Source of the DNA: an uncultured Collinsella sp.
Lineage (GTDB): Bacteria; Actinomycetota; Coriobacteriia; Coriobacteriales; Coriobacteriaceae
Assembly (NCBI GenBank): GCA_900752215.1
Contig: CAADUO010000008.1
Location: 1 to 17,196, forward strand
Direction of reading: 5' to 3'
Length of the DNA stretch: 17,196 nucleotides
Below the pieces are notes generated by a model that saw nothing but the letters and a program-made list of their open reading frames with translations, was not told where the DNA came from and did not search any database. Below are positions 7,901-16,066 of the stretch, in pieces. Within the stretch, counting starts at the first letter, position 1. The number at the start of each line of letters is the position of its first letter. The translations under genes and the position numbers were made by a program.

Positions 7901-8539
7901 CTGCCCCGTTGAGCTCACCATACGGCGGACGCGATCGATCTCGTCGCCAAAAAACTCGATGCGCACGGGCGCCTTTTCCTGTGCGGGGAACACCTCGACG
8001 GTGTCGCCGTGCACGCGGAACAGGCCGGGCGCGTCGGCGGCGCCGGCATTGGTGTAGCCCATGCCCACCAGACGCTGCGGCACCTCGTCAAAAGGAATCT
8101 CCTCGCCCACCGCAAAGGTCGTGGACTCCCAGTAGCGGCTCTCGACTGGCGGCACGCAGCGCAGCAGCGCGCGGGCCGAGGCAACCATGATGCAGTTGTC
8201 CCCGCGCACGATGCGTCCCAGGGCCTCGCAGCGCTGCGCTACCACGGCGTCGTCGGGCGCCTGCTCGCGCCACGGATAATCCTTGCGCTCAGGAAAACGG
8301 CACACATGCGCCAGGCCCACGTAGGCGGCAAGGCTACGAGCGGCGCGATCGGCCGCATCCTCGCCGCTCACAACGTAGACCGTGGGGCGCGGGCGGCGCG
8401 CAAACTGAGCGGCCGCCATAAGCGTGCGACCCGACTGCGACACGGCCAGCGTCACGTCCTCGCCGGCATCGAGTCCGGCCTCGACGGTCTGCAGCGCCTC
8501 GGCAGTGTAGAGCTGCGCGGCTATACGGTGAATGAGCAT
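4907..8539 (-). CDS. mfd: Transcription-repair coupling factor Mfd
   Basis: A 1210-residue DNA translocase that pushes stalled RNA polymerase off DNA and recruits UvrA for nucleotide excision repair. In order: the UvrB-like N-terminal region (about 1-330), a linker rich in Ala, Arg and Asp (about 420-490), the CarD-like RNA polymerase-interacting domain (about 532-590, FKPGDYVVHATHGI to LEQVDRITRYVG), and two RecA-like helicase lobes. Walker A is GDVGFGKT (683-690) and Walker B is DEEQ (784-787); motif VI is QLKGRVGRS (953-961). A C-terminal TRCF domain follows. It is somewhat longer than E. coli Mfd (1148), mainly from linker and tail. The ATG at 8539 has GGAGGA 5 nt upstream, better than the in-frame start at 8566. 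It follows nth on the same strand, with a terminator-like hairpin just before its ribosome binding site. Confidence 0.97.
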   Translation of the reverse strand: MLIHRIAAQLYTAEALQTVEAGLDAGEDVTLAVSQSGRTLMAAAQFARRPRPTVYVVSGEDAADRAARSLAAYVGLAHVCRFPERKDYPWREQAPDDAVVAQRCEALGRIVRGDNCIMVASARALLRCVPPVESRYWESTTFAVGEEIPFDEVPQRLVGMGYTNAGAADAPGLFRVHGDTVEVFPAQEKAPVRIEFFGDEIDRVRRMVSSTGQTIGNEDSIEIFPCRELALTDEAVHNMHVALYRVSQDDSKLAALLEMVDARIVTPELDRFLPVMYGQTVSPLAHVSGKALVVLSEPRSLFDDCLRAYEDIEARAGEAGIDRLDGLYVRAQQLDFGAQQRLNYVSLIRAGGAVTAELKIEQPAIAGSDNRFMTRIQEVVGKRYACVFAIPDRGARESMELTFGDEGITFEESLTAAPENVGAIGDRVRVAAADSADRAARQEAHASIRERKADALNARSLETGAAQAAAGAAVPTISRGRVTFVDAALPQGVVVPDANLAVFSIADLNARMDANRARSRRKVDITQITFPFKPGDYVVHATHGIALFSEIARQEVGGKERDYFLLEYADGDKLYVPLEQVDRITRYVGPDGDKPRLTRLNTADWTRATNKARKNAKKLAFDLVDLYTRRSSITGIACPPDTPEQIEMEESFPYDETRDQLEAIADIKADMEAPKPMDRLLCGDVGFGKTEVALRAAFKCVDSGRQVMVLCPTTILAQQHYETFFERFAPFGLEVEVLSRFRTPAQQKRALKAFAEGTIDVLIGTHRLLSADVNPKNLGMVIIDEEQRFGVQHKEQLKNLREQIDVLTLSATPIPRTMQMATSGVRDMSLITTPPTGRRPVIVHVGEYDPDVVSAAIRLEVGRGGQVYYVSNRVKTIDDAVARVHEAAPEARVGVAHGKMSPREVEDVMIEFATKKIDVLIATTIVESGIDNATANTLIIEDSQRLGLAQLYQLKGRVGRSATQAYAYFMFPGELPLTEEATARLTALSEFQDLGSGMRIAMRDLEIRGAGSLMGAEQHGNLSSVGFDLFTQMLGQAVAEARGDDDAGVEAASVGINLPADYFLSEEYLPAVDQRVLVYRKLAAAEDLESIDEVQEETEAAHGELPLAGLNLFNRARIRIRGERLGLESVTLSGGRITFLGVDVPKKVAFELKTRYGAVNFPKSRKLSVPYKAGAGVGSGLGRGLDANDGTGPVAAALMLLQQLGASDDD

Positions 8540-8564
8540 GCTGTTCCTCCGGCATCGCAACGCC

Positions 8565-8593
8565 AAAAGCCCGCCGGGGCAAGCTCGGCGGGT
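8565..8593 (-). terminator. Terminator-like hairpin between nth and mfd
   Basis: CCCGCCG (8570-8576) pairs with CGGCGGG (8586-8592) around a 9-nt loop. On the minus strand it is followed by CTTTTGG, a short U-tract at 8565-8568. It could end the nth transcript, but it lies only about 15 nt before the GGAGGA site of mfd. Any mfd promoter between nth and mfd would therefore place it in the mfd leader, where it could act as an attenuator. Confidence 0.5.
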
Positions 8594-8696
8594 CGTACGT
8601 CAAATACATTGTCTGTCATGGTAGCGCATGGAGAGGACTCCGGCTCAAGGGCAAACCCAGCCCCGCAAAAAACGCCAGACGAAGATGCGCTCCGCC

Positions 8697-9362
8697 CTAC
8701 CCCGCTACGCGCACGCTGGGGCACAAATCTGCCAGCGGACACTCGTCACACTTGGGTTTGCGGGCGTCGCAGATCTCGCGACCGAAGGTGATCCACTGAT
8801 GGTTGACCGACTCCCAATACTCGTGCGGCAAAATCTTGAGCAGATCTTGCTCGGTCTTGAGCGGCTCCTTTGCATGCGTCTTGGGACTCAGCATCAGGCG
8901 GTGCGCAATGCGGTTGACGTGCGTGTCCACCGCAATGCCCTCCACGATGCCATACCCCACGTTGAGCACGATGTTCGCCGTCTTGCGTCCCACGCCCGGC
9001 AGCTTCACGAGTTCCTTCATGTCGGCCGGCACCTCGCCGCCATAGTCGGCGACGATCATCTGCGCGGCCTCGACGGCATGCTTGGCTTTGCTCTTGTAGA
9101 AGCCGAGTGACTTGATAGTGTCTGCCACGTCAGCCACGCTCGCCCCGGCCATGGCCTCGGGCGTAGGCCACTGGGCAAACAGCCGCGGCGTCACCTTGTT
9201 GACCTGCGCATCGGTCGTTTGCGCCGAGAGCAGCACCGCGATCAGTAGGCGGAAGGGATTCTCGTGGTCCAAAAAGCACTCGACCGGGCCATAGCGACGG
9301 TTGAGACGCTCGCACACCTCAACGGCGCGCTCGCGTTTGGCGGCATTGGTCTCGCGTGGCAT
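8697..9362 (-). CDS. nth: Endonuclease III (DNA glycosylase/AP lyase)
   Basis: A 221-residue base-excision repair enzyme that removes oxidised pyrimidines and cuts at abasic sites. The helix-hairpin-helix LPGVGRKTANIVL (121-133) carries the catalytic lysine K127, and the catalytic aspartate is D146 in VDTHVNR. A complete [4Fe-4S] signature C198-x6-C205-x2-C208-x5-C214 closes the protein. Length is typical (about 210-220). The ATG at 9362 has GAGGAG about 6 nt upstream; an in-frame start at 9386 has none. It lies 63 bp after the ABC transporter gene on the same strand and 157 bp before mfd, so it may be read from the ABC transcript or from its own weak promoter. Confidence 0.97.
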   Translation of the reverse strand: MPRETNAAKRERAVEVCERLNRRYGPVECFLDHENPFRLLIAVLLSAQTTDAQVNKVTPRLFAQWPTPEAMAGASVADVADTIKSLGFYKSKAKHAVEAAQMIVADYGGEVPADMKELVKLPGVGRKTANIVLNVGYGIVEGIAVDTHVNRIAHRLMLSPKTHAKEPLKTEQDLLKILPHEYWESVNHQWITFGREICDARKPKCDECPLADLCPSVRVAG

Positions 9363-9425
9363 AACGACTCCTCGGCTCAACGGCACAATAAACTTATGGG
9401 CACAATTGTCCCACGTCCGAAACGC

Positions 9426-11228
<1,803 letters not shown>

Positions 11229-11303
11229 GGGCTTCCTTTCGCGTCTGATAGGGCGAAACGCCATTGTTGCACATTGGAGCACGCTTCAGACAAGTGCGAT
11301 ACG

Positions 11304-11343
11304 AAAAGCGGTGGGGCGCCCGCGTTTGCGCCGGTGCCCCACC
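11304..11343 (-). terminator. Terminator of rmuC
   Basis: GGTGGGGC (11310-11317) pairs with GCCCCACC (11336-11343), with a further short pairing CGC/GCG inside the loop. On the minus strand the stem is followed by GCTTTTCG. It sits 12 bp after the rmuC stop codon, before the ABC exporter gene, which therefore probably has its own promoter. Confidence 0.65.
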
Positions 11344-11355
11344 GTCTTGTTGCAA

Positions 11356-12711
11356 TTAGTCCTCGTCTTCTTGGTCCGCGAGAAGGCTCGCGGACGTGAG
11401 TCCCAAGATCTCATCGGCTTGGTCGGCGGCTTCCAGCGCGGCGATGTCCTTGAGCTTGCGCTCCATGACGTTGGTGCGCGTGGTGATGATGCCCTCGACC
11501 GTTTTGCCCGCGGTCTCGATCTGCTGCTGGGCGCGGCGCAGCGCCTTTTGATAGCGCGGCAGCTCGGCCTTGACAGCGGAGAGCACGCGCAGCACGTCAT
11601 CGGTGCGTTTTTGCAGCTTAAACGTTTGGTAACTCATCTGCAGGCTGTTGAGGATGGCCGCCATGGTGCTGGGACCGGCAACGTTGACGTGATAGTCGCG
11701 GCCCAGGGTCTCGATAAGCCCGGGGCGGCTGACGACCTCGGCGTACAGTCCTTCAAACGGCACGAACATGATGCCAAAGTTGGTCGTTGCCGGCACACTC
11801 AGGTACTTTTCGCAGATGTCCTTAGCCTCGCGCTTAACCATGGTGTCGAGCGTCTTACGCGCTGCGGCGACGGCCCCAGCGTCACCCGACTCCTGGGCGT
11901 CGAGCAGATGCTCATATGCGTCGCCCGGAAACTTGGAGTCAATCGGCAGCAGCACGGGGTCGCCCTCGTCCACCGGCAGCTTGACGGCAAACTCAACGCG
12001 CTCCGAGGCGCCGGGCTTGGTGGCGACGTTTTCCAGATACTGGTCGGGTGTAAGGATGTCCGCCAGGATTGCACCCAGCTGCACCTCGCCCAAAATGCCA
12101 CGCGCCTTCACGTTGCCCAGCACGCGCTTAAGGTCGCCCACGCCGGTGGCGATGGACTGCATGTCGCCCAGGCCCTTGTACACGGCCTCGAGCTGGTCGC
12201 TCACCTGCTTAAACGATGCTGACAGTCGGTCGTTGAGCGTGCGAGAGAGCTTCTCGTCCACCGTCGCACGCATTTGATCGAGCTGCACGTTGTTGTCCTT
12301 GCGGATGGCGCCCAGCTGAGCATCGACCGTCTCGCGCACCTTGTCCAGGCGGTGCTCGATACCCTCGCGGTTGGCACCGAGCTGTTGGGCCGTCTCGCGG
12401 CGCAGGTCATCCATCCGGTCACCAGCTTGCGAAAACTCACGTGCGATGGTCAGGTAACGTTGCTGCTCCACGGCCGCATCTGTCGTCTGCTGCTGCGCGA
12501 TGGCATTGGCCGTGCGACGGGTTTCGGCCAGCGCGACGTTCAGGGCATCGAGCGCGTTGTTGGCCTGCTCGAGTGCTGCCAGCGTTTCCGCGCTACTGTC
12601 GCCACGCTCCCGCAGCTCGGCACGCAGGCTCTTGAGCTGGAGGGCGCAGGTCACAGCAACCCCCACCGCCACCAAGGCGATCACAACAAGCACAATATCA
12701 ATAGCAGACAT
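11356..12711 (-). CDS. rmuC: DNA recombination protein RmuC
   Basis: A 451-residue RmuC-family protein. These proteins have a predicted nuclease-like domain and limit recombination at inverted repeats in E. coli; the biochemical role is not well settled. One N-terminal membrane helix (about residues 4-24) anchors it. A long coiled coil rich in Ala, Glu, Gln and Arg follows (about 25-170). The conserved RmuC domain (about 180-430) includes KARGILGEVQLGAIL, LPIDSKFPGDAYEHLL, NFGIMFVPFEGLYAEV and GPSTMAAILNSLQM. The tail is acidic (ADQEDED). The ATG at 12711 has GGCGGAG 3-4 nt upstream and starts just before the membrane helix; a longer in-frame start has no ribosome binding site. Confidence 0.95.
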   Translation of the reverse strand: MSAIDIVLVVIALVAVGVAVTCALQLKSLRAELRERGDSSAETLAALEQANNALDALNVALAETRRTANAIAQQQTTDAAVEQQRYLTIAREFSQAGDRMDDLRRETAQQLGANREGIEHRLDKVRETVDAQLGAIRKDNNVQLDQMRATVDEKLSRTLNDRLSASFKQVSDQLEAVYKGLGDMQSIATGVGDLKRVLGNVKARGILGEVQLGAILADILTPDQYLENVATKPGASERVEFAVKLPVDEGDPVLLPIDSKFPGDAYEHLLDAQESGDAGAVAAARKTLDTMVKREAKDICEKYLSVPATTNFGIMFVPFEGLYAEVVSRPGLIETLGRDYHVNVAGPSTMAAILNSLQMSYQTFKLQKRTDDVLRVLSAVKAELPRYQKALRRAQQQIETAGKTVEGIITTRTNVMERKLKDIAALEAADQADEILGLTSASLLADQEDED

Positions 12712-12835
12712 AAACTCCGCCCAACAAACCCAATCGAGCACCAATCAAAACCGCGATCAATCTTACCCCGCCACACACACGGATCACTCACTGCCTTGCA
12801 GACATATTTCTCTTAGAGCCGCGGACGCTAAAACG

Positions 12836-13270
12836 CTAGCTCTCCCAGCCGGCGCGGATTGTTGTTATGACATCGACTAGGCGCTGGCCGAGGGCTGACA
12901 GATGTTGGAGCACTTCGCCGGGCGAAGCACCGTTGAGGATGCAGGTGAGCGCATACGAGACCAAGAAAATCGCCGCAAGTCCTAGCGGAATGAGCACGAT
13001 CATCGCCAATGTGCGCAGGCGCTGGCCCACGCGGCGACGACGCGCACGACGCTTGTCGAACGCGAGCTCCTGCGCATATGAATCTTGCTGTACGGAATAG
13101 GCCTCTGGTGCCGATTCGCACCCGGGCACAGCTGCAGGTACAGCAGCGGGCACGACATTTTGCGCAAAGCGCTGGACTGCCGCCCCTTGCATTTGCATCT
13201 CCATGAGTCGTTGCTGCTGGCGCAACATGCGCTCGGCTTGTTGCTGCGGAGTCTCAAGAAACAGGTCCAT
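12836..13270 (-). CDS. Small single-pass membrane protein, unknown function
   Basis: A 144-residue protein not recognised as a known family. The N-terminal third is rich in Gln and Met (QQQAERMLRQQQRLMEMQMQ, residues 9-28), suggesting a short amphipathic or coiled helix. An Ala/Pro/Val linker follows (about 38-50), then a strongly basic stretch KRRARRRR (73-80) directly before one membrane helix (about 88-112). By the positive-inside rule the N-terminus is cytoplasmic and about 30 residues lie outside. ATG 13270 is chosen because GGAGG sits 6 nt before it; the in-frame upstream codon is TTG. It is probably a real gene, given the good ribosome binding site and a composition typical of a membrane protein. 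It is followed by rmuC after 124 bp with no obvious terminator. Confidence 0.7.
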   Translation of the reverse strand: MDLFLETPQQQAERMLRQQQRLMEMQMQGAAVQRFAQNVVPAAVPAAVPGCESAPEAYSVQQDSYAQELAFDKRRARRRRVGQRLRTLAMIVLIPLGLAAIFLVSYALTCILNGASPGEVLQHLSALGQRLVDVITTIRAGWES

Positions 13271-13384
13271 GTTGGCCTCCAAAGTCGGAGCATTCGACGC
13301 TTACGACCAGCATCCCGCACCGCCATGACCGCGACAACGCAATCGCCGGCAATAGCCACAAAGTTTCTTTTGCTCAAAAGCTGT

Positions 13385-13433
13385 CGAAAAGCTCAACAAC
13401 TCCCCTACCAGCACTTTCTCTGAGCTTTTTTCG
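13385..13433. repeat. Inverted repeat in the leader of the small membrane protein gene
   Basis: AAAAGCTCA (13387-13395) pairs with TGAGCTTTT (13421-13429) around a 25-nt loop; a flanking CG on each side nearly extends it. On the plus strand it would be followed by T residues, but no plus-strand gene precedes it. The 13271-13569 gap also holds TTTTGGT-type short repeats (minus strand) and is more AT-rich than its neighbours. No ORF there looks real; it is probably the promoter and leader of the gene at 12836-13270. Confidence 0.35.
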
Positions 13434-13523
13434 TCAGCAATCTTTTGGCCTTCCACCCTTACGCCAACTGACCAAAATCTAACCAAAAGCTTGACGAAAA
13501 TTGTGAAGACAGGGACCCCACAC

Positions 13524-13551
13524 AAAAAGTGCCGCCCCAAAGGGGCGGCAC
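13524..13551 (-). terminator. Intrinsic terminator of the four-helix membrane protein gene
   Basis: A perfect 10-bp stem GTGCCGCCCC (13529-13538) / GGGGCGGCAC (13542-13551) with an AAA loop is followed on the minus strand by TTTTTGTGTG. It begins 18 nt after the stop codon of the gene at 13570. A near copy, flanks included, lies at 14285-14335. Confidence 0.9.
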
Positions 13552-13569
13552 GCAAACTTCTAATCAGCC

Positions 13570-14202
13570 TTACATGCCCGCAAGGCCTCGGGCGGCGGTG
13601 GCGCACATAAACGCCAAGGCTAAAATCACGAGCGAGCCCGCAATGTCTGCCAGCACGCCCATTGCACGACGCTCAAACAACCAGCTCTCAAAGTGCGGGG
13701 CGACGTTGCGCCAAACACGCCACAGCAAGATGCCCATACCGATGACGCCTGGGATATTGAGCAGTAGGATCTCGGAGCACAAAAGACCGATCAGGTTGCC
13801 GGCGACAAAACCAGCGTCGCCCTCGCAGTATTTGCGATAAATCATGTACAACATGTACGCCACAAACGGCTGCAGGCACGCAGAGATAAACGTAACCACC
13901 ATCGAGGGGTCCTGAGAAAAGACATCGGTGAGTTTATCGACACTCGTGGCATCTTTCGAAGCCAAGAACAAGCCAATGACCACCACGGGCACCACGCCCA
14001 AGATAACCTCGACCAGAGTAAACAACTTAGCAGTCAGATCCTCGCTAGCCGTATTGAGGTGAGGCGCCCACTCAGGATGAGCATGCGCGCCAACCTTCTT
14101 GTCCTTCTCGACACGATCGACCTTTTTACCCTCGGCAACCCGACGACCAGGATCCTTGCGAGTTCCCGCCGCAGCAACCCGAGCCCGAGACTTCTTACCC
14201 AT
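13570..14202 (-). CDS. Four-helix membrane protein, unknown function
   Basis: A 210-residue protein that I cannot assign to a family. The first 37 residues are very basic (GKKSRARV, RKDPGRR, GKKVDRVEKDKK) and probably cytoplasmic. Membrane helices are seen at about 60-81, 100-122, 131-162 (possibly with a proline kink at NIPGV) and 183-202. A short charged loop carries a possible amphipathic segment, WRVWRNVAPHFESWLFERR (161-179). The ATG at 14202 has GAGGTG 9-10 nt upstream; a longer in-frame form begins at GTG and lacks support. The gene is bounded on both sides by near-identical terminators, so it is probably transcribed alone. Confidence 0.75.
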   Translation of the reverse strand: MGKKSRARVAAAGTRKDPGRRVAEGKKVDRVEKDKKVGAHAHPEWAPHLNTASEDLTAKLFTLVEVILGVVPVVVIGLFLASKDATSVDKLTDVFSQDPSMVVTFISACLQPFVAYMLYMIYRKYCEGDAGFVAGNLIGLLCSEILLLNIPGVIGMGILLWRVWRNVAPHFESWLFERRAMGVLADIAGSLVILALAFMCATAARGLAGM

Positions 14203-14287
14203 AACCAACACCTCACAAGAGGAAACGAATAGCCAACGCTACCCAGTGTACCCTCTAAGCAACGTCACCGCCCCAACCGGCCCCCAC

Positions 14288-14317
14288 AAAAACGTGCCGC
14301 CCCATAAGGGGCGGCAC
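14288..14317 (-). terminator. Second copy of the GTGCCGCCCC terminator
   Basis: GTGCCGCCCC (14294-14303) pairs with GGGGCGGCAC (14308-14317) around ATAA, with an A-run at 14288-14292 giving a U-tract on the minus strand. It probably ends the rubrerythrin transcript, about 170 nt after that gene's stop and after the long palindrome. Flanks CACAAAAA and CAAACTTCT-ATCAGC match those of the copy at 13521-13568. Confidence 0.85.
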
Positions 14318-14366
14318 ACAAACTTCTTATCAGCTTTTCTGTAACGAGCACGCGACGACCCAACGC

Positions 14367-14466
14367 CGGAGCGCAGGGCGGGAGGCCGGATCGCCTTCCC
14401 TCAACGCGACCCTGCGGAGCCGTGAGCGGGGAGGGAAGGCGATCCGGCCTCCCGCCCTGCGCTCCG
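14367..14466. repeat. Perfect 36-bp inverted repeat with 28-nt loop
   Basis: The arm 14367-14402 (starts CGGAGCGCAGGGCGGG, ends CCTTCCCTC) is the exact reverse complement of 14431-14466, checked base by base. The 28-nt spacer 14403-14430 has no matching structure. It lies 20 bp after the rubrerythrin stop codon and before the terminator at 14288-14317, so it would be transcribed as one long GC-rich RNA hairpin. It is much longer than an intrinsic terminator and has no U-tract. It may be an extragenic palindrome, a small mobile element or an RNase III processing site. Confidence 0.9.
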
Positions 14467-14485
14467 CAGCAGCCAGCGCCAAGCG

Positions 14486-15025
14486 CTAGTAGTTCACCAC
14501 CTGCTCCTCAAAGTACGCCTTCGGGTGGTTACACACCGGACACACCTCAGGCGCCTCGGCACCAACGTGCAGGTGCCCGCAGTTCAGGCACTTCCACACC
14601 TTCACGCCCTCGCGCTCAAACACCTCGCCCGACTCGATACGCTCGACGAGTTTGTTGTAGCGCTCCTCGTGGGCCTTCTCGACGGCGGCGACGCCACGGA
14701 ACTTCTCGGCAATCTCGGCAAAACCCTCCTCCTCGGCGGTCTTGGCGAACTCGTCGTACATCGTGGTCCACTCGTAGTTCTCGCCCGCAGCGGCATCACG
14801 CAGATTGTCCAGGGTATCGGGGACGGCGCCGTCGTGCAGATACTTAAACCACAGCTTGGCGTGCTCGGACTCGTTGCCCGCCGTCTCGGCAAAGATATTC
14901 GAGATCTGAACGTAGCCGTCCTTTTTGGCCTTGGATGCATAGTAGCGATACTTGGTGTGTGCCTGGGACTCACCGGCAAAAGCAGTCTCGAGGTTCTTCT
15001 TGGTCTGAGAGTTCTCAAAATCCAT
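14486..15025 (-). CDS. rbr: Rubrerythrin
   Basis: A 179-residue cytosolic non-haem iron peroxidase that reduces hydrogen peroxide in anaerobes. The N-terminal four-helix diiron domain holds candidate iron ligands E19 (AGES), E52 and H55 (NESEHAK), E82/E85 (ENYEW), and E116 with H119 (VEKAHEERY). The C-terminal rubredoxin domain has C146-x2-C149 and C162-x2-C165 (CLNCGHLHVGAEAPEVCPVC). Length is that of the short rubrerythrin class. The ATG at 15025 has AAGGGAAG upstream; an in-frame start at 15046 does not. It lies 114 bp downstream of the MutY-like gene on the same strand, and the Rrf2 regulator is farther upstream, so all three may answer to redox stress. The 3' end carries the long perfect palindrome. 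Confidence 0.96.
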   Translation of the reverse strand: MDFENSQTKKNLETAFAGESQAHTKYRYYASKAKKDGYVQISNIFAETAGNESEHAKLWFKYLHDGAVPDTLDNLRDAAAGENYEWTTMYDEFAKTAEEEGFAEIAEKFRGVAAVEKAHEERYNKLVERIESGEVFEREGVKVWKCLNCGHLHVGAEAPEVCPVCNHPKAYFEEQVVNY

Positions 15026-15139
15026 AGGTGTACTTCCCTTCAACATGTGCCGCCCATAGGCTTTGAGCGACCTTGTCTTTAGGATGCCCTCAAGCCGCGA
15101 ATTTAAACCTTACAATCCCGTTCTTCAGATTTGAGCGGG

Positions 15140-16045
15140 CTACACACTCAGCCAGCGATCGCCCTCGGCTCGGCAAAAGCCCTCACGCTCCAGGTCGGCT
15201 AGAATGCCCGCGACAAGCTCGCGCACGACCGGCCCGCGACCTGCTGCCGCTTCCATCTCGTTAACGCCTGCAACAGCTTCATCAACCGTAATGCCCGCCG
15301 GCTGCCCATCGCGCGCTGCCAACAACATGCGCACGATGTGGGCGCGCTTTTGGCGACGCGAGCCCTCAAACTTGGACTGACGGCTATAGCCCGCCGACCG
15401 CCTGGACGGATTGGGCAGCGTCTTTTTAAGATACGCGCCGTAATCCAGCAATGCGTAATACCACGCGCGCGGCGTGTCGGCATCGTCTTGAGGCGCGGCA
15501 AAGGGCGCGATCTCGTCCGCCGCCGCACCGGGGGCCGCCGGACAGGCGGCTTGGATCAGCGGCACCAGTTCGCGATCGGGAACGGCCGGCACATCGGGAA
15601 AGAAATGATGCAAAAAGACCGTGCGCACATTGGTCTCCAAATACACGCCCGGAAGATCGAATGCAAACGAACGGATGCCCTGCGCCGTTGCCGGGCCAAT
15701 GCCGGGCAGAGCGACCAAGTCACGCGTCTCGCGCGGAAACTCCCCATCCCAGTCCTCTACAACGCACTGTGCAGCCCTGTGAAGCGCCAAGGCGCGGCGA
15801 TTATAGCCCATCCCCTGCCACGCATCCAAGACATCGGAAGGGACAGCCTGAGCGAGCGCCTGAACAGTCGGAAAGCGATCGAGCCACGCCGGCATACGCG
15901 TCTCCACGCGCGGCACCTGCGTCTGCTGCAGCATGACCTCGGAGAGCCAGATGATATACGGGTCGCGCGTTCGGCGCCACGGAAGGTCGCGATAACGCAA
16001 GACCCCTTCCGAACGAATCATCGAACGAAAGGGGTCCTGGATCAT
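15140..16045 (-). CDS. MutY-like adenine glycosylase lacking the Fe-S cluster
   Basis: A 301-residue HhH-GPD DNA glycosylase close to MutY, which removes adenine mispaired with 8-oxoguanine. Matching features are WLSEVMLQQTQV with catalytic glutamate E36, GMGYNRRALALH (78-89) and the helix-hairpin-helix LPGIGPATAQGI (113-124). Two differences stand out. The aspartate of MutY's LDGNV is a glutamate here (E137 in YLETNV). Where MutY has its four-cysteine [4Fe-4S] loop, this protein has NPSRRSAGYSRQSKFEGSRRQKR and no cysteine. That stretch recalls a conserved replacement motif in a Fe-S-free branch I know from memory. There is no MutT-like C-terminal domain; instead a short helical end ending in RWLSV. 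The ATG at 16045 has GGAG 7-8 nt upstream. It lies 21 bp after the Rrf2 gene, probably in one operon. Confidence 0.88.
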   Translation of the reverse strand: MIQDPFRSMIRSEGVLRYRDLPWRRTRDPYIIWLSEVMLQQTQVPRVETRMPAWLDRFPTVQALAQAVPSDVLDAWQGMGYNRRALALHRAAQCVVEDWDGEFPRETRDLVALPGIGPATAQGIRSFAFDLPGVYLETNVRTVFLHHFFPDVPAVPDRELVPLIQAACPAAPGAAADEIAPFAAPQDDADTPRAWYYALLDYGAYLKKTLPNPSRRSAGYSRQSKFEGSRRQKRAHIVRMLLAARDGQPAGITVDEAVAGVNEMEAAAGRGPVVRELVAGILADLEREGFCRAEGDRWLSV

Positions 16046-16066
16046 GGCTATACTCCTTATGCGGCG

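Noticed and set aside
4808..7912. A 1034-codon plus-strand open frame antisense to mfd
   Set aside because: It mirrors mfd exactly, has low-complexity Ala/Arg/His/Leu composition, no recognisable domain and no ribosome binding site. It is a by-product of GC-biased third codon positions.
9391..9415. TGGG-ACAATTGT-CCCA symmetry between the ABC exporter and nth
   Set aside because: The symmetry has an unpaired base and no loop, and no promoter elements line up with it; probably chance in a short gap.
13301..13606. A minus-strand frame of 101 codons in the gap before the small membrane protein
   Set aside because: It begins inside the upstream gene, crosses a strong terminator and has no ribosome binding site.
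15117..15139. Possible terminator after the MutY-like gene (CCCGTTC / GAGCGGG)
   Set aside because: The 7-bp stem includes a wobble pair and no U-tract follows on the minus strand; too weak to call.
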